From: Metabacillus arenae | GTDB taxonomy: Bacteria; Bacillota; Bacilli; Bacillales; Bacillaceae | Direction of reading: 5' to 3' | Assembly (NCBI RefSeq): GCF_014773385.1 | Contig: NZ_JACXAI010000038.1 | Coordinates: 1 to 57,385, forward strand | DNA: 57,385 nucleotides | Part shown: in pieces, positions 1 to 8,053 of the stretch | Layout of the letters: every line of letters begins with the position of its first letter | How positions within the stretch are numbered: the stretch's first letter is position 1 | Made by a program: the position numbers and the translations under genes | Notes under the pieces: model-generated | What the model was told of the DNA's origin: nothing | What the model saw: only the letters and a program-made list of their open reading frames with translations | The model's database searches: none

Positions 1-110
1 AAGAAAAGAATGACATATTCAGGATTGAAGAATGAGTTCAGTCTAATTTAGTAGGCTTTAGCTTAAGGTCTTTCAGATGACTTCAGTCTTAGTTAATGAC
101 TTTAGTCGTC

Positions 111-147
111 GACATTTATGTCAAAATCCACCTGCTTTAGCAGGTGG
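111..147. other. Two adjacent hairpins, possible IS200/IS605 end remnant
   Basis: GACAT and ATGTC form a small stem at 111-122. A perfect 8-bp stem, CCACCTGC/GCAGGTGG with loop TTTA, follows at 128-147. The preceding bases carry repeated versions of 'gacttcagtc' and 'gactttagtc'. There is no T-run, so this is not a normal terminator. Subterminal hairpins of this kind occur at ends of IS200/IS605-family elements and in TnpB-associated RNAs; that link is inference, because no tnpA or tnpB is in the window and the left edge cuts the context. Confidence 0.35.
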
Positions 148-258
148 TCGTTTAAGTAATCCTGATGTATTTCTGCTGCATTTTATCAACAATGAGATGG
201 TTATTGAACGGTTATGGCAAGAAAATATACCAATATAACAGAAGGAATGGTGGATCAA

Positions 259-1035
259 ATGAGCGAGCTAAACACATTATTTCGCAAACGAATCGGTATC
301 CCGGAAAATGAAAATGTCACTTTTGAAACATTGGGTTATGTTCTTGAAAAAACAGCAAAAACCATACCTTTTGAAAATTTATGCATTATTGAAAATAATG
401 TAAGTGAGATCACCAAAGATTCTTTGTTCAACAAGATTCTTATAAGAAATGAAGGTGGTCTTTGCTATGAGTTAAATTCGATTTTCTATTTCTTCTTAAT
501 TGAAAATGGCTTTAGAGCAGCTTTAGCACGAGGGGTTGTTTACAATCATGCATCTCAGGAATTTCTTTCACTTGGAAGAACTCATGTAACCATCCTTTTA
601 ACTCATGAGGATCAAACATATATAGTTGATACTGGATTTGGAGGGAATTTGCCATTAAAACCTGTTCCGTTAACCGGAGAGGTCGTAACTTCCCCTAATG
701 GTGAGTTTCGCGTTAAAAAAGCAGCTAGTGAGCATGGTGACTATATACTTGAAATGAAGCTGGCACATAAGGATACAGCTTGGAAAACAGGTTATGCCTA
801 TGATTCAAAGAAACCAATATCTGATGTATCAGAATTTAATGAAATTCAAACGATCATCGCCGAGCACGAACAATCTCCATTCAACAAAAATCCGTTAATC
901 ACACGGATTACATATTCTGGAAATTTAACGCTGACAAATACTACATTTACCAAATGGGCTGATGGTAATGTTACAAAGGAGAAAATTGATAACAAGAGAT
1001 TCAAAGAGCTGGCAAAACAGCATTTTAGGATTTGA
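259..1035 (+). CDS. nat: Arylamine N-acetyltransferase
   Basis: A 258-residue protein of the arylamine N-acetyltransferase family, cytosolic enzymes that move an acetyl group from acetyl-CoA to arylamines or hydrazines through a cysteine intermediate. The Cys-His-Asp triad is visible: Cys69 in NEGGLCYELN, His109 in GRTHVT and Asp124 in VDTGFGG. Length fits the family (about 250-280 residues). The open frame extends upstream to an ATG at 214, but ATG 259 has a GGTGG ribosome site 5 nt before it and begins at the usual family N-terminus, so I chose 259. It stands alone on the plus strand; the natural substrate cannot be read from the sequence. Confidence 0.9.
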   Translation: MSELNTLFRKRIGIPENENVTFETLGYVLEKTAKTIPFENLCIIENNVSEITKDSLFNKILIRNEGGLCYELNSIFYFFLIENGFRAALARGVVYNHASQEFLSLGRTHVTILLTHEDQTYIVDTGFGGNLPLKPVPLTGEVVTSPNGEFRVKKAASEHGDYILEMKLAHKDTAWKTGYAYDSKKPISDVSEFNEIQTIIAEHEQSPFNKNPLITRITYSGNLTLTNTTFTKWADGNVTKEKIDNKRFKELAKQHFRI

Positions 1036-1097
1036 AGTAGGGAAGACAAAATAGCATCGGATTAGTTCTGTTTCCATAAAAATTTCGGAGGGAAGCG

Positions 1098-1268
1098 ATG
1101 TTAACAAATAAACAGTTAATTTCAGAACAGAGAGATTATCAAATTTTATTGAATGCTCCTGCAAATTCTTTATCAGCAAAAGGAGATTTACAAAATATTT
1201 GCTGTGAATTTTCTTTTTCTGAATTTCAAATGAAATGGTCAGAAACCGATTTTGAACATGTAAAATAG
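1098..1268 (+). CDS. Small hypothetical protein (56 aa)
   Basis: A short frame starts at ATG 1098 behind a very strong ribosome site (GGAGGG, about 4-6 nt spacing) and stops at TAG 1266-1268. The product has 56 residues, is moderately polar, and contains adjacent cysteines (ICCEF) and an aromatic, acidic C-terminus (FQMKWSETDFEHVK). I recognise no family. It lies 60 bp after the acetyltransferase in the same direction and could be co-transcribed. Support is the ribosome site and intact frame only; a chance ORF cannot be excluded. Confidence 0.5.
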   Translation: MLTNKQLISEQRDYQILLNAPANSLSAKGDLQNICCEFSFSEFQMKWSETDFEHVK

Positions 1269-1308
1269 TTCACAAAGTTGTTGAATTTTAAACGGTTTCA
1301 ATTAACAG

Positions 1309-1323
1309 AATTATTGTATAATT
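1309..1323 (+). promoter_or_regulatory. Possible -10 region with palindrome before the FbpB-like gene
   Basis: AATTATTGTATAATT is a perfect 15-bp palindrome containing a consensus TATAAT at 1317-1322, about 50 bp before the FbpB-like start. No good -35 hexamer sits at 17 bp. The palindrome is not the classical Fur box (GATAATGATAATCATTATC), so Fur control of this copy is not supported by the sequence. Confidence 0.3.
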
Positions 1324-1371
1324 TAGGTGTAAATCACTATGGTACTACACATAAGAAAGGAGCAATCGCAG

Positions 1372-1521
1372 GTGCGAAAGTCTCTTAAGAATAATAAATC
1401 ATTTGAAGAGCTAGTACAAGAGAATATTCTTGAAGTACTTAACGATAAACAAGCATTAGAAAAAATTGAAAAACGCATAGAAAAACGTGTGTCAAATTCA
1501 TCATTTAAAAAAAGCAGCTGA
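1372..1521 (+). CDS. FbpB-like small basic protein
   Basis: A 49-residue, highly charged protein starting MRKSLKNNKSFEELVQEN, with a Lys/Glu-rich helical middle (EKIEKRIEKRV). It matches the pattern of the FbpB family of small basic proteins, which in B. subtilis is Fur-controlled and assists the small RNA FsrA in lowering iron-protein expression. The frame extends upstream to 1339, but GTG 1372 has an AGAAAGGAG site about 10 nt ahead and gives the family N-terminus, so I chose GTG. An intrinsic terminator follows at once, so it is a single-gene transcript. The iron-sparing role is inferred from family only. Confidence 0.65.
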   Translation: MRKSLKNNKSFEELVQENILEVLNDKQALEKIEKRIEKRVSNSSFKKSS

Positions 1522-1538
1522 TTTTGCTGTTTTTTTTT
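1507..1538 (+). terminator. Intrinsic terminator after the FbpB-like gene
   Basis: An A-run, CAGC stem, loop TGATTTT, GCTG and a run of nine T form a terminator overlapping the end of the FbpB-like gene; the A and T runs lengthen the stem. Confidence 0.75.
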
Positions 1539-1690
1539 GTGCGAAAGATTGCTGCTTTTTAGGCGTTAAAAGTAATAAAGGCTGCTTATTAAATTATAAG
1601 CCATTAAGAACACCTGCTTTCTAATATTTATGCCCCTTTTCGTAAAGAATAAATCCTAACATTGAATTTATTCTTCAGGAGGTCGCTATT

Positions 1691-2710
1691 TTGAACGAAC
1701 AACATGTAAATTTAACATCTGCAGAAATTGGGTGTCTTTGGACAGCGTATATGAATGATAGTATGTCGAAATGTATTTTAGGATATATGTTAAAACATAT
1801 TAATGATACTGAAATTAAGCCTGCTGTTCAATTTGCCTATGATCTCTCTTCAAGGCATTTGAACCACTTACTCACTACCTTTGAAAAAGAAAAATACGCT
1901 GTCCCTAATGGTTTTACGGAGCAGGATGTGAATATGAACGCCCCATGGCTCTTTTCTGATTTATTTTGTTTAACATATATAAATCAAATGGCCAAAGTAG
2001 GGCTGCTCACTTATGGCGGTTTTCTTGCAATGAGCGCTAGAGGGGACATTCGAGCTTATTTTACAAAAGGGTTGACAGAAGTCTCCACTCTCTATAACCA
2101 AACAACTGAAATTGCGATGGAAAAAGGAGTACACCCCAGACACCCTTATATTGAAGTTCCAAAAGAAACAGATTATGTTAACAGCAAGAAATATTTAAGC
2201 GGGTTAAATCCATTTAGCAGCAAACGGCCATTAAACTCCATTGAAATTGCTCACTTATATATGAATGTGATGACTAACTCGCTTGGGACGACATTGTGCC
2301 TTAGTTTTGCTCAAACTTCTCCTACCAAAGAAGTTCAAGATTATATGATTCGCGGAAGAGACATCTCAAACAAACATATTAAGGTTTTTTCGGAAATCTT
2401 GCTTGAGAATGATATTCCTACACCTCGATTACCAGATGTCAGTGTCAGTAACTCAACCACAAAAACATTTTCAGATAAATTAATGATGTTTCATATGTCG
2501 TTATTAACTGCTGCAGGTATGGGGAACTATGCAACCGCTGCTGCGGGCAGCCAACGAAGCGACTTAGTTGTCAACTATGAACGATTGTCATTAGAAATTG
2601 GCCAATTCGCAAAAAGTGGTGCTGATATTATGATTAAACACCATTGGCTTGAAGAACCTCCAGGAACAAAGGATCGAAAACAATTGGCTAGAAATAAGGA
2701 CAAGGGCTGA
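1691..2710 (+). CDS. DUF3231 family protein
   Basis: A 339-residue soluble protein of the DUF3231 family, common in spore-forming Bacillaceae and built of two similar helical halves. Both halves keep the pattern of a Ser/Glu-Ile start (LTSAEIGCLWTAYMNDS; LNSIEIAHLYMNVMTNS) and a DVN/DVS stretch followed by a membrane-like helix (GLLTYGGFLAMSARGDI; LLTAAGMGNYATAAAGSQR). The start is TTG 1691, with AGGAGGT about 8 nt upstream. The helical-bundle repeat resembles ferritin-like folds, but no metal site is obvious and the function of the family is unknown to me. It is monocistronic as far as can be seen. Confidence 0.8.
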   Translation: MNEQHVNLTSAEIGCLWTAYMNDSMSKCILGYMLKHINDTEIKPAVQFAYDLSSRHLNHLLTTFEKEKYAVPNGFTEQDVNMNAPWLFSDLFCLTYINQMAKVGLLTYGGFLAMSARGDIRAYFTKGLTEVSTLYNQTTEIAMEKGVHPRHPYIEVPKETDYVNSKKYLSGLNPFSSKRPLNSIEIAHLYMNVMTNSLGTTLCLSFAQTSPTKEVQDYMIRGRDISNKHIKVFSEILLENDIPTPRLPDVSVSNSTTKTFSDKLMMFHMSLLTAAGMGNYATAAAGSQRSDLVVNYERLSLEIGQFAKSGADIMIKHHWLEEPPGTKDRKQLARNKDKG

Positions 2711-2976
2711 TCTGCTAAAATTTCATAATAAAAAGGTCTTTTCTTAAACTGCTACTATATAATAGACCATAAATTAAGACGATCAGTGAATTGCTTACTT
2801 TTGCTTCCGAAGTGATAGACTTTGTTGCAGAAGAAATAAGGTGAGCGAACAGAGTAACTAATAACCTTGCAATAGTGGTACATCAATTACAGCAAGAGGC
2901 AGAGTGTTTGTTTCAAATGCATCTGGTGTAGAGAATGAGAGACCTTCCGCCAGAAGGTCTTTTCCCAAATTAGAAA
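2711..2976. other. Non-coding gap with a plus-strand terminator
   Basis: The gap holds no frame with a ribosome site. GACCTTC/GAAGGTC with TTTT at 2941-2963 forms a plus-oriented terminator about 230 bp after the DUF3231 gene. The DNA between has several interrupted frames and no recognisable similarity. Confidence 0.5.
2939..2964 (+). terminator. Intrinsic terminator
   Basis: AGACCTTC, loop CGCCA, GAAGGTCT, then TTTTC. It is oriented for plus-strand transcription and meets the minus-strand GNAT gene just downstream. Confidence 0.6.
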
Positions 2977-3393
2977 CTAAAGATTTTTCAAAAACACATA
3001 GCTAACCTTGTTATATTGCATTTTTTCTTCGTAAAAGCGATGCGCATCCATTCTCTTCAATCCAGAAGACAGGGAAATGATGCTGTACCCCTTTTCTTTG
3101 GACCAATTTTGTACATAGGAAAGAAGTTCTTCTCCGTAACCTTTTGAACGGGAGTCTGACTCTGTCACTAAATCACAAACCCAGATGAACCTCTCATTGT
3201 ACAAAGTAACCATTGGCATAAAACCAATTACGGCGACTATTCGGTCGTTATTATATAAAGCAACTAATTGATAATCCTCCTTTAATGTTGCTTCCTGCAC
3301 CAATTCTAGAAAGCTCTTTTCATCTAAGTGAGTTCTCAATTGCTTCATTACAGGAAATGCTTCTTGCCACTCACGCTCGTTTGTTAGTTCCAC
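2977..3393 (-). CDS. GNAT family N-acetyltransferase
   Basis: A 138-residue GCN5-related acetyltransferase that would move acetyl from acetyl-CoA to an amine. The acetyl-CoA loop is visible as SRSKGYGEELLSYV (R/Q-x-x-G-x-G/A pattern), followed by an aromatic-rich C-terminus (RMDAHRFYEEKMQYNK) typical of the fold. The GTG start at 3393 lacks a clear ribosome site, so the true start is uncertain by a few codons. It is divergent from the LacI-type gene with less than 100 bp between them. The substrate is unknown. Confidence 0.75.
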   Translation of the reverse strand: MELTNEREWQEAFPVMKQLRTHLDEKSFLELVQEATLKEDYQLVALYNNDRIVAVIGFMPMVTLYNERFIWVCDLVTESDSRSKGYGEELLSYVQNWSKEKGYSIISLSSGLKRMDAHRFYEEKMQYNKVSYVFLKNL

Positions 3394-3489
3394 TATTTTA
3401 AACCACTAGCAGCTGCGATTTTGTTATGCAGTTAGAAAGGAACTAAGTATAATAGTAATGAACGGTAGTATGAAGGCAGGAGGATTTGA

Positions 3490-4473
3490 ATGAAGCCTAA
3501 AATTAATGATGTAGCAAAAGCAGCAGGTGTCTCACCAACAACAGTATCCAGGGTATTAAACAACCGCGGCTATATAAGCAAAGAAACTAGAGAGAATGTT
3601 TACAGGGCAATGAAAGAAGTTAATTATTATCCGAACGAATTAGCCCGTTCACTATATAACAAACGGACAAATTTAATAGGACTAGTCGTCCCAACGACAA
3701 GCAATCCCTTTTTCGGTGAACTAACCTTTCATATTGAAAATATTTGTACTTCACTAGGCTACAAAGTGTTGCTTTGCAACAGTTTGAACCGAATAGATAA
3801 AGAAGAAAAATACTCGGAAATGCTCCTGAGAAATCAAGTAGATGGTGTTATTGTTGGCACACATAACAGAGGTATTCTGCATTACCATAAGCAAAATTTG
3901 CCCGTTGTAGCAATTGATCATTACTTATCAGAAACGATCCCGGTAGTTGGCTCTGACAACTACTCCGGTGGAAAAATGGCTACAGAACTGTTAATTGAAA
4001 AAGGATGCCAGTATATAGTACATCTTGGCGGTCCAAGGGAACTGGAAACACCTGCAAACTTTAGAAGGAAAGCATACGAGGATATTATGAAGAAGTACGG
4101 CAGACTGCCAATAACATATGAAATTCCAAACACATTTGATCCGCAAATCCAACAAAAAGTAATCGAAAAGCTCTTTTGCGAACACCCTCAACTAGATGGT
4201 GTATTTGCGAGTGATGATTTGATTGCAGCTTCTGTCCTCGCTGAAGCAAATAAGCGCGGAAAAGCTATTCCAAATGATTTAAAAGTAATCGGTTATGATG
4301 GTACAGAAACAGGTCAAACTTTGTTGCCCCAATTGACTACGATCCAACAGCCGATTGACTTAATTGCTAAAACAGCAATTGACATATTGTTAAAAAAAGT
4401 AGCAGAAGAATTTGAGGAATTACCACACGAAACCCGTCTTGCAGTAAAGCTATTAGAAAGAAAAACGACTTGA
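3490..4473 (+). CDS. LacI family repressor, probably of the sucrose operon
   Basis: A 327-residue LacI-type regulator. The N-terminal helix-turn-helix covers residues 3-25 (INDVAKAAGVSPTTVSRVLNNRGYI), followed by the hinge helix region (YPNELARSLYNKRT) and a periplasmic-binding-protein-like sugar domain to the end. Start ATG 3490 has GCAGGAGG about 8 nt upstream. It precedes a sucrose-type permease and invertase, so its likely ligand is sucrose, fructose or a fructoside, and its likely operator is the palindrome at 5026-5039 in the permease promoter. That assignment is from context; the family alone does not fix the sugar. A terminator separates it from the structural genes. Confidence 0.85.
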   Translation: MKPKINDVAKAAGVSPTTVSRVLNNRGYISKETRENVYRAMKEVNYYPNELARSLYNKRTNLIGLVVPTTSNPFFGELTFHIENICTSLGYKVLLCNSLNRIDKEEKYSEMLLRNQVDGVIVGTHNRGILHYHKQNLPVVAIDHYLSETIPVVGSDNYSGGKMATELLIEKGCQYIVHLGGPRELETPANFRRKAYEDIMKKYGRLPITYEIPNTFDPQIQQKVIEKLFCEHPQLDGVFASDDLIAASVLAEANKRGKAIPNDLKVIGYDGTETGQTLLPQLTTIQQPIDLIAKTAIDILLKKVAEEFEELPHETRLAVKLLERKTT

Positions 4474-4502
4474 ACATCGCATTTTAAGCGATGTTTTTTA
4501 AA
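4474..4502 (+). terminator. Terminator after the LacI-type gene
   Basis: ACATCGC, loop ATTTTAA, GCGATGT, followed by a T-run. It begins directly at the stop codon and isolates the regulator transcript. Confidence 0.85.
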
Positions 4503-4617
4503 ATCAGGAAATCATGTTACATTTTCTTTCCTCACTCCAGAATTCTAAGCATTCAAATAACAGGAGATTAAACGAAAAGTATTAGGTGAGTTCACAGTTT
4601 TGTCACAATAAGCAAAT

Positions 4618-4705
4618 ATTTTAGTAACGGTGCAAATACTCAGATAACGGTACAAAAATTTCAGTAACCGGACAATTATCTCTTTATCCGTTCAATTATT
4701 CCCCC
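4618..4705. repeat. Short tandem array, family I (about 20-bp period, 4 units)
   Basis: Four degenerate units of about 20-21 bp carry a common core 'agtaacggtgcaaa' in forms such as AGTAACGGTGCAAATAC, AGATAACGGTACAAAAA and AGTAACCGGACAATTAT. The same core recurs at three other intergenic places in the window (near 31.9, 39.8 and 43.2 kb). No frame or promoter is associated. Confidence 0.8.
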
Positions 4706-4725
4706 ACCAATGTGCAGATATCTTA

Positions 4726-4755
4726 TCAAAAAAGGCTTCGCCGACGCGAAGCCTT
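4726..4755 (-). terminator. Hairpin with minus-strand terminator polarity
   Basis: AAGGCTTCG/CGAAGCCTT stem with a run of T on the minus strand side. No minus-strand gene precedes it within the neighbouring intergenic DNA, so it is orphaned or protects against antisense transcription. Confidence 0.55.
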
Positions 4756-4773
4756 CCCTTATCAGTTCAGAAA

Positions 4774-4930
4774 GGTAAAGTTAATTAAAGTATTAACATG
4801 ATAAAGAGTGTTACCGTTGTCAAGCTCCTCCGCTTAGCCCGCCTGAAGTCACAAGCCAAGCCTCGCAAAAGGGAAAAGATAGTCTTTTCGTGAGGCTCGC
4901 CTTAAGCTGTTCAAGGCGCTTTCACTATTC
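4774..4930. repeat. Long palindromic intergenic element, copy A
   Basis: Starts with the shared leader 'gttaattaaagtattaac', then 'gttgtcaagctcc', an inner hairpin (GCCTCGCAAAAG with CTTTTCGTGAGGC), and ends 'aaggcgct'. It is one of about eight dispersed copies in this window and is among the more diverged. It lies just before the sucrose operon promoter. Confidence 0.75.
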
Positions 4931-4991
4931 CTCACCTTTTAGACTCTCGCTTCCGGGATGGTGGAAGTTTTACTTTATATATATCATCCGG

Positions 4992-5020
4992 TTGACACAT
5001 GAAAGCGGTTGACATATAAT
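4992..5020 (+). promoter_or_regulatory. Consensus SigA promoter of the sucrose permease operon
   Basis: TTGACA at 4992-4997 and TATAAT at 5015-5020 are both perfect consensus hexamers with an ideal 17-bp spacer. The spacer contains TGAAAGCGGTTGACA, a partial match to LacI/CcpA-type half sites. Confidence 0.9.
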
Positions 5021-5025
5021 ATCTA

Positions 5026-5039
5026 TGAAAGTGTTTTCA
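5026..5039 (+). promoter_or_regulatory. cre-like / LacI-type operator
   Basis: TGAAAGTGTTTTCA matches the cre consensus (TGWAANCGNTNWCA) except for T in place of C at position 7, and is nearly palindromic. It starts 6 bp after the -10, over the expected transcription start, where CcpA or the upstream LacI-type repressor would block initiation. Which of the two binds cannot be told from sequence. Confidence 0.65.
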
Positions 5040-5064
5040 AAGAGTCTTATAAAGGAGCAGTGAA

Positions 5065-6306
5065 ATGACAAACTCAAAAGGTTTATATATGAAATTAAGT
5101 GCTTATTTTTTCTTCTTCTTTTTCACATGGTCATCAAGTTATTCTTTATTTTCGATTTGGCTGGGGCAAGAGATTAATTTGAACGGTGCACAGACAGGTA
5201 TTATCTTTTCTGTAAACGCTATCGCCGCTTTATGTATACAGCCGATATACGGATATATCTCTGACAAAATAGGGTTAAAGAAAAATATTTTATTCATGAT
5301 TAGTATTTTACTTATATTTGTAGGTCCATTTTATATCTATGTATATGGGCCGCTGCTAAAATACAATGTCATTTTAGGCGCTGTTGTTGGCGGGTTCTAT
5401 TTAGGGATTGCCTTTTTGGCAGGTATAGGCGCAATTGAATCGTACATTGAAAAGGTCAGTCGGAAGTATAACTTTGAATACGGCAAATCAAGAATGTGGG
5501 GTTCCCTCGGATGGGCAGCGGCTACATTCTTCGCAGGACAATTGTTCAACATTAATCCAAATATTAACTTTTGGGTTGCCTCTTGTTCAGCAATTATATT
5601 AGTCTTGATCATTATTTCTATCAAAATTGAAATGACAGATCAAGAGATTGAGAGAGCAGACTCTGTTAGCCTTAAAGATATAGGAAAGCTTTTTAAACTT
5701 AGGAAATTCTGGTATTTCATGATGTATATTATCGGGGTCACTTGTGTCTACAGTGTTTACGATCAACAATTCCCGTTTTATTATTCTTCCTTATTTCCAT
5801 CTAGAGAAATGGGAAATCAAGTTTTTGGATACCTCAACTCGTTCCAAGTATTTTTGGAAGCTGGTATGATGTTCCTTGCTCCATTTATTGTTAATAAGAT
5901 TGGTGCAAAGAAAAGCTTAGTTTTAGCTGGATATTTAATGGCTTTTCGGATTGTTGGGTCGGGGCTTGTTATGGGTCCGATTGGAATTTCCTCGATGAAG
6001 CTCATCCATGCACTGGAATTGCCTATCATGTTAATCGCAATTTTTAAATATTTAGCAGCAAATTTTGATTCCCGTTTGTCTTCTGTGTTATACCTAGTTG
6101 GATTCCAGTTTGCATCTCAAATTGGTGCATCGATTATGTCGCCATTAGCAGGTATGCTTTATGATGGGATCGGTTTCCGCCAAACATATATAATAATGGG
6201 GATACTAGTCCTTTGCTTTACGATCCTGTCAATATTTACGTTAATCAATTCCAAAAAAGAAAATTATTTAACTCACAATGTGAATGTTTCAAAGAAAGCT
6301 ATTTAG
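5065..6306 (+). CDS. cscB: MFS sugar:H+ symporter, LacY/CscB type (sucrose permease)
   Basis: A 413-residue, twelve-helix transporter of the oligosaccharide:H+ symporter family (LacY, CscB, MelY). The N-terminus (KLSAYFFFFFFTWSSSYSLFSIWL) and the DKIGLKKN loop between helices 2 and 3 follow the LacY pattern, as does the GKSRMWGSLGWA segment of helix 5. With an invertase next door, sucrose or a related beta-fructoside is the likely substrate, taken up unphosphorylated across the cytoplasmic membrane. Start ATG 5065 has AAAGGAG 8 nt upstream. The invertase begins 12 bp after its stop, so the two are co-transcribed from the consensus promoter. This type of carrier is more familiar from Gram-negative csc systems than from Bacillus, where sucrose PTS uptake is usual. 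Confidence 0.82.
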   Translation: MTNSKGLYMKLSAYFFFFFFTWSSSYSLFSIWLGQEINLNGAQTGIIFSVNAIAALCIQPIYGYISDKIGLKKNILFMISILLIFVGPFYIYVYGPLLKYNVILGAVVGGFYLGIAFLAGIGAIESYIEKVSRKYNFEYGKSRMWGSLGWAAATFFAGQLFNINPNINFWVASCSAIILVLIIISIKIEMTDQEIERADSVSLKDIGKLFKLRKFWYFMMYIIGVTCVYSVYDQQFPFYYSSLFPSREMGNQVFGYLNSFQVFLEAGMMFLAPFIVNKIGAKKSLVLAGYLMAFRIVGSGLVMGPIGISSMKLIHALELPIMLIAIFKYLAANFDSRLSSVLYLVGFQFASQIGASIMSPLAGMLYDGIGFRQTYIIMGILVLCFTILSIFTLINSKKENYLTHNVNVSKKAI

Positions 6307-6318
6307 GAGGATGTAATC

Positions 6319-7791
6319 ATGTTAACCACTACTAGAATACAAAATGCTGAAGAAAAGCTGAGTAAGGCAAGTCAAGAAATAAACAATCGCTATAGATTAG
6401 GCTACCATATTATGGCCCCAGCTAACTGGATAAATGATCCTAATGGATTAATTCAATTTAATGGTGAGTATCACGTGTTTTATCAGCACCATCCCTATGA
6501 CGAGAATTGGGGTCCGATGCACTGGGGGCATGTAAAAAGTAAAGATCTCGTTCATTGGGAGCACTGCCGGGTCGCATTAGCTCCTGGTGATGCATGCGAT
6601 AAAGATGGATGTTTTTCGGGAAGTGGAGTTGATCATGACGGGAAATTAACATTAATTTATACAGGGCATCATTACATCGATAAAGAGAAGGATCTCTTTT
6701 ATCAGAACCAAAATATTGCTGTAAGTCAAGATGGCGTGACATTTGAAAAGGTCGGAGAAAATCCTGTCATTGCTGAACCACCGGCTGATAGCTCCCATCA
6801 TTTCCGCGATCCAAAGGTTTGGAAGCATGATGATACATGGTATATGATTTTAGGAAATTCTACGAAAGATGATGTTGGAAGAGTCATATTGTACCGCTCC
6901 TCTGATTTACGGAATTGGGAATATATCGGCGTATTAGCACAAAGTGACGGCACCCTTGGTTATATGTGGGAATGTCCAGATTTCTTTGAACTAGATGGTA
7001 AGTATGTGTTACTGATTTCTCCTCAAGGTATCGAAGAAAAAGGAGATTTATATAAAAATCTATTTCAAACAGGTTATTTAGTTGGAGAGTATGATTACAA
7101 CACAAACAAGTTCGAGCATGGTTCGTTTACTGAGTTAGATAATGGACACGACTTTTATGCCGTTCAAACATTTTTAGATGATAAAGGCCGCAGAATTGCT
7201 ATTGGCTGGATGGATATGTGGGAGTCAGACATGCCGACAAAAGCTGATGGTTGGTGTGGAGCGTTAACACTGCCTCGTGTCGTGACAATGGGTTCTAATA
7301 ATAAACTATTAATGAATCCGGTTGAAGAATTGGCTTTATTACGAGAAACAGAGCATGAAGTAAGTACGAATCAAATCATTTCCGGAAGCTATTTAGCCGA
7401 AATAAAAGAAGAACTCCTTGAAATAAAAGCGACTTTTGATTTGAAAAATACAAGTGCTCAATCTGTTGGCATAAAAATTCGGGGGATAGAACAAGAAGAG
7501 GCAGTATTAACTTATCAATTAGATCATCAAAAGCTAACACTAGATTGCTCCAAGCTTGGTAAAGAGAAAGACGGTGTGAGAAATACCATTCTTGAAGAAA
7601 GCGATCAGTTATCCGTGCATGTATTTATCGACCGTTCCTCTATTGAAGTTTTCGTTAACAATGGACAAGCGACAATGACAAGCCGTATATATCCTCGAGA
7701 GGAAAGGCTAGGTATTGAGCTATTTACTGAAAATGGTGATGTAAAAATAGAAGAATTCACTTATTGGAAGTTGAAGGATGTTTGGAAGTGA
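6319..7791 (+). CDS. GH32 invertase (beta-fructofuranosidase)
   Basis: A 490-residue glycoside hydrolase family 32 enzyme that splits sucrose into glucose and fructose. The three family motifs are intact: nucleophile Asp40 in WINDPNG, Asp164 in FRDPKVW, and the acid/base Glu218 in WECPD. The N-terminal five-bladed propeller is followed by the usual C-terminal beta-sandwich (from about residue 340; HVFIDRSSIEVFVNNG). No signal peptide, so it acts in the cytoplasm. Members of this family act on sucrose or sucrose-6-phosphate; a non-PTS permease in the same operon argues for free sucrose. No fructokinase gene is adjacent. Ribosome site AGGAGG lies about 7 nt upstream. Confidence 0.9.
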   Translation: MLTTTRIQNAEEKLSKASQEINNRYRLGYHIMAPANWINDPNGLIQFNGEYHVFYQHHPYDENWGPMHWGHVKSKDLVHWEHCRVALAPGDACDKDGCFSGSGVDHDGKLTLIYTGHHYIDKEKDLFYQNQNIAVSQDGVTFEKVGENPVIAEPPADSSHHFRDPKVWKHDDTWYMILGNSTKDDVGRVILYRSSDLRNWEYIGVLAQSDGTLGYMWECPDFFELDGKYVLLISPQGIEEKGDLYKNLFQTGYLVGEYDYNTNKFEHGSFTELDNGHDFYAVQTFLDDKGRRIAIGWMDMWESDMPTKADGWCGALTLPRVVTMGSNNKLLMNPVEELALLRETEHEVSTNQIISGSYLAEIKEELLEIKATFDLKNTSAQSVGIKIRGIEQEEAVLTYQLDHQKLTLDCSKLGKEKDGVRNTILEESDQLSVHVFIDRSSIEVFVNNGQATMTSRIYPREERLGIELFTENGDVKIEEFTYWKLKDVWK

Positions 7792-7795
7792 TATG

Positions 7796-7837
7796 AAAAG
7801 AAACAAGTGACTACCTCTGTCACTTGTTTCTTTTTTT
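7796..7837 (+). terminator. Terminator of the sucrose operon
   Basis: A long perfect stem (GAAACAAGTGAC / GTCACTTGTTTC, loop TACCTCT) ends in seven T. Confidence 0.92.
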
Positions 7838-7841
7838 GTCA

Positions 7842-8019
7842 GTTAAGAAAATTTAAGTTAATTAAAGTATTAACGTGATAAAGATTGGTATCTATGTCCA
7901 GCTCCGAGCGCCATCGGCTCGAGGTCACAAGTCAATCCGTCAAGAAGGTTAAAGATCAACCTTCTTGACGGCTCGCCTTGTGCTTGTCGCCGATAGACGG
8001 GCGCTCTGCGCTTTTCGTT
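7842..8019. repeat. Long palindromic intergenic element, copy B
   Basis: A well-preserved copy: leader 'aagttaattaaagtattaac', outer arms GCGCCATCGGC and GCCGATAGACGGGCGC, and a perfect inner hairpin CGTCAAGAAGGTT/AACCTTCTTGACG with loop AAAGATC. It lies between the invertase terminator and a convergent gene. Confidence 0.85.
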
Positions 8020-8053
8020 GATTAAATGTTTGAACATGAATCAAAACTGCCTC

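Noticed and set aside
1309-1323. Fur box before the FbpB-like gene
   Set aside because: The palindrome there does not match the Fur consensus and overlaps the -10; iron control is not supported by sequence.
4618-4705. CRISPR-like array in the tandem repeats
   Set aside because: Units are only about 20 bp with no separate constant repeat and unique spacer, and no cas genes are present.
7842-8019. Palindromic elements as factor-independent terminators or riboswitches of the next gene
   Set aside because: The elements occur in both orientations relative to genes and after existing terminators, have no consistent T-run, and show no conserved downstream gene type.
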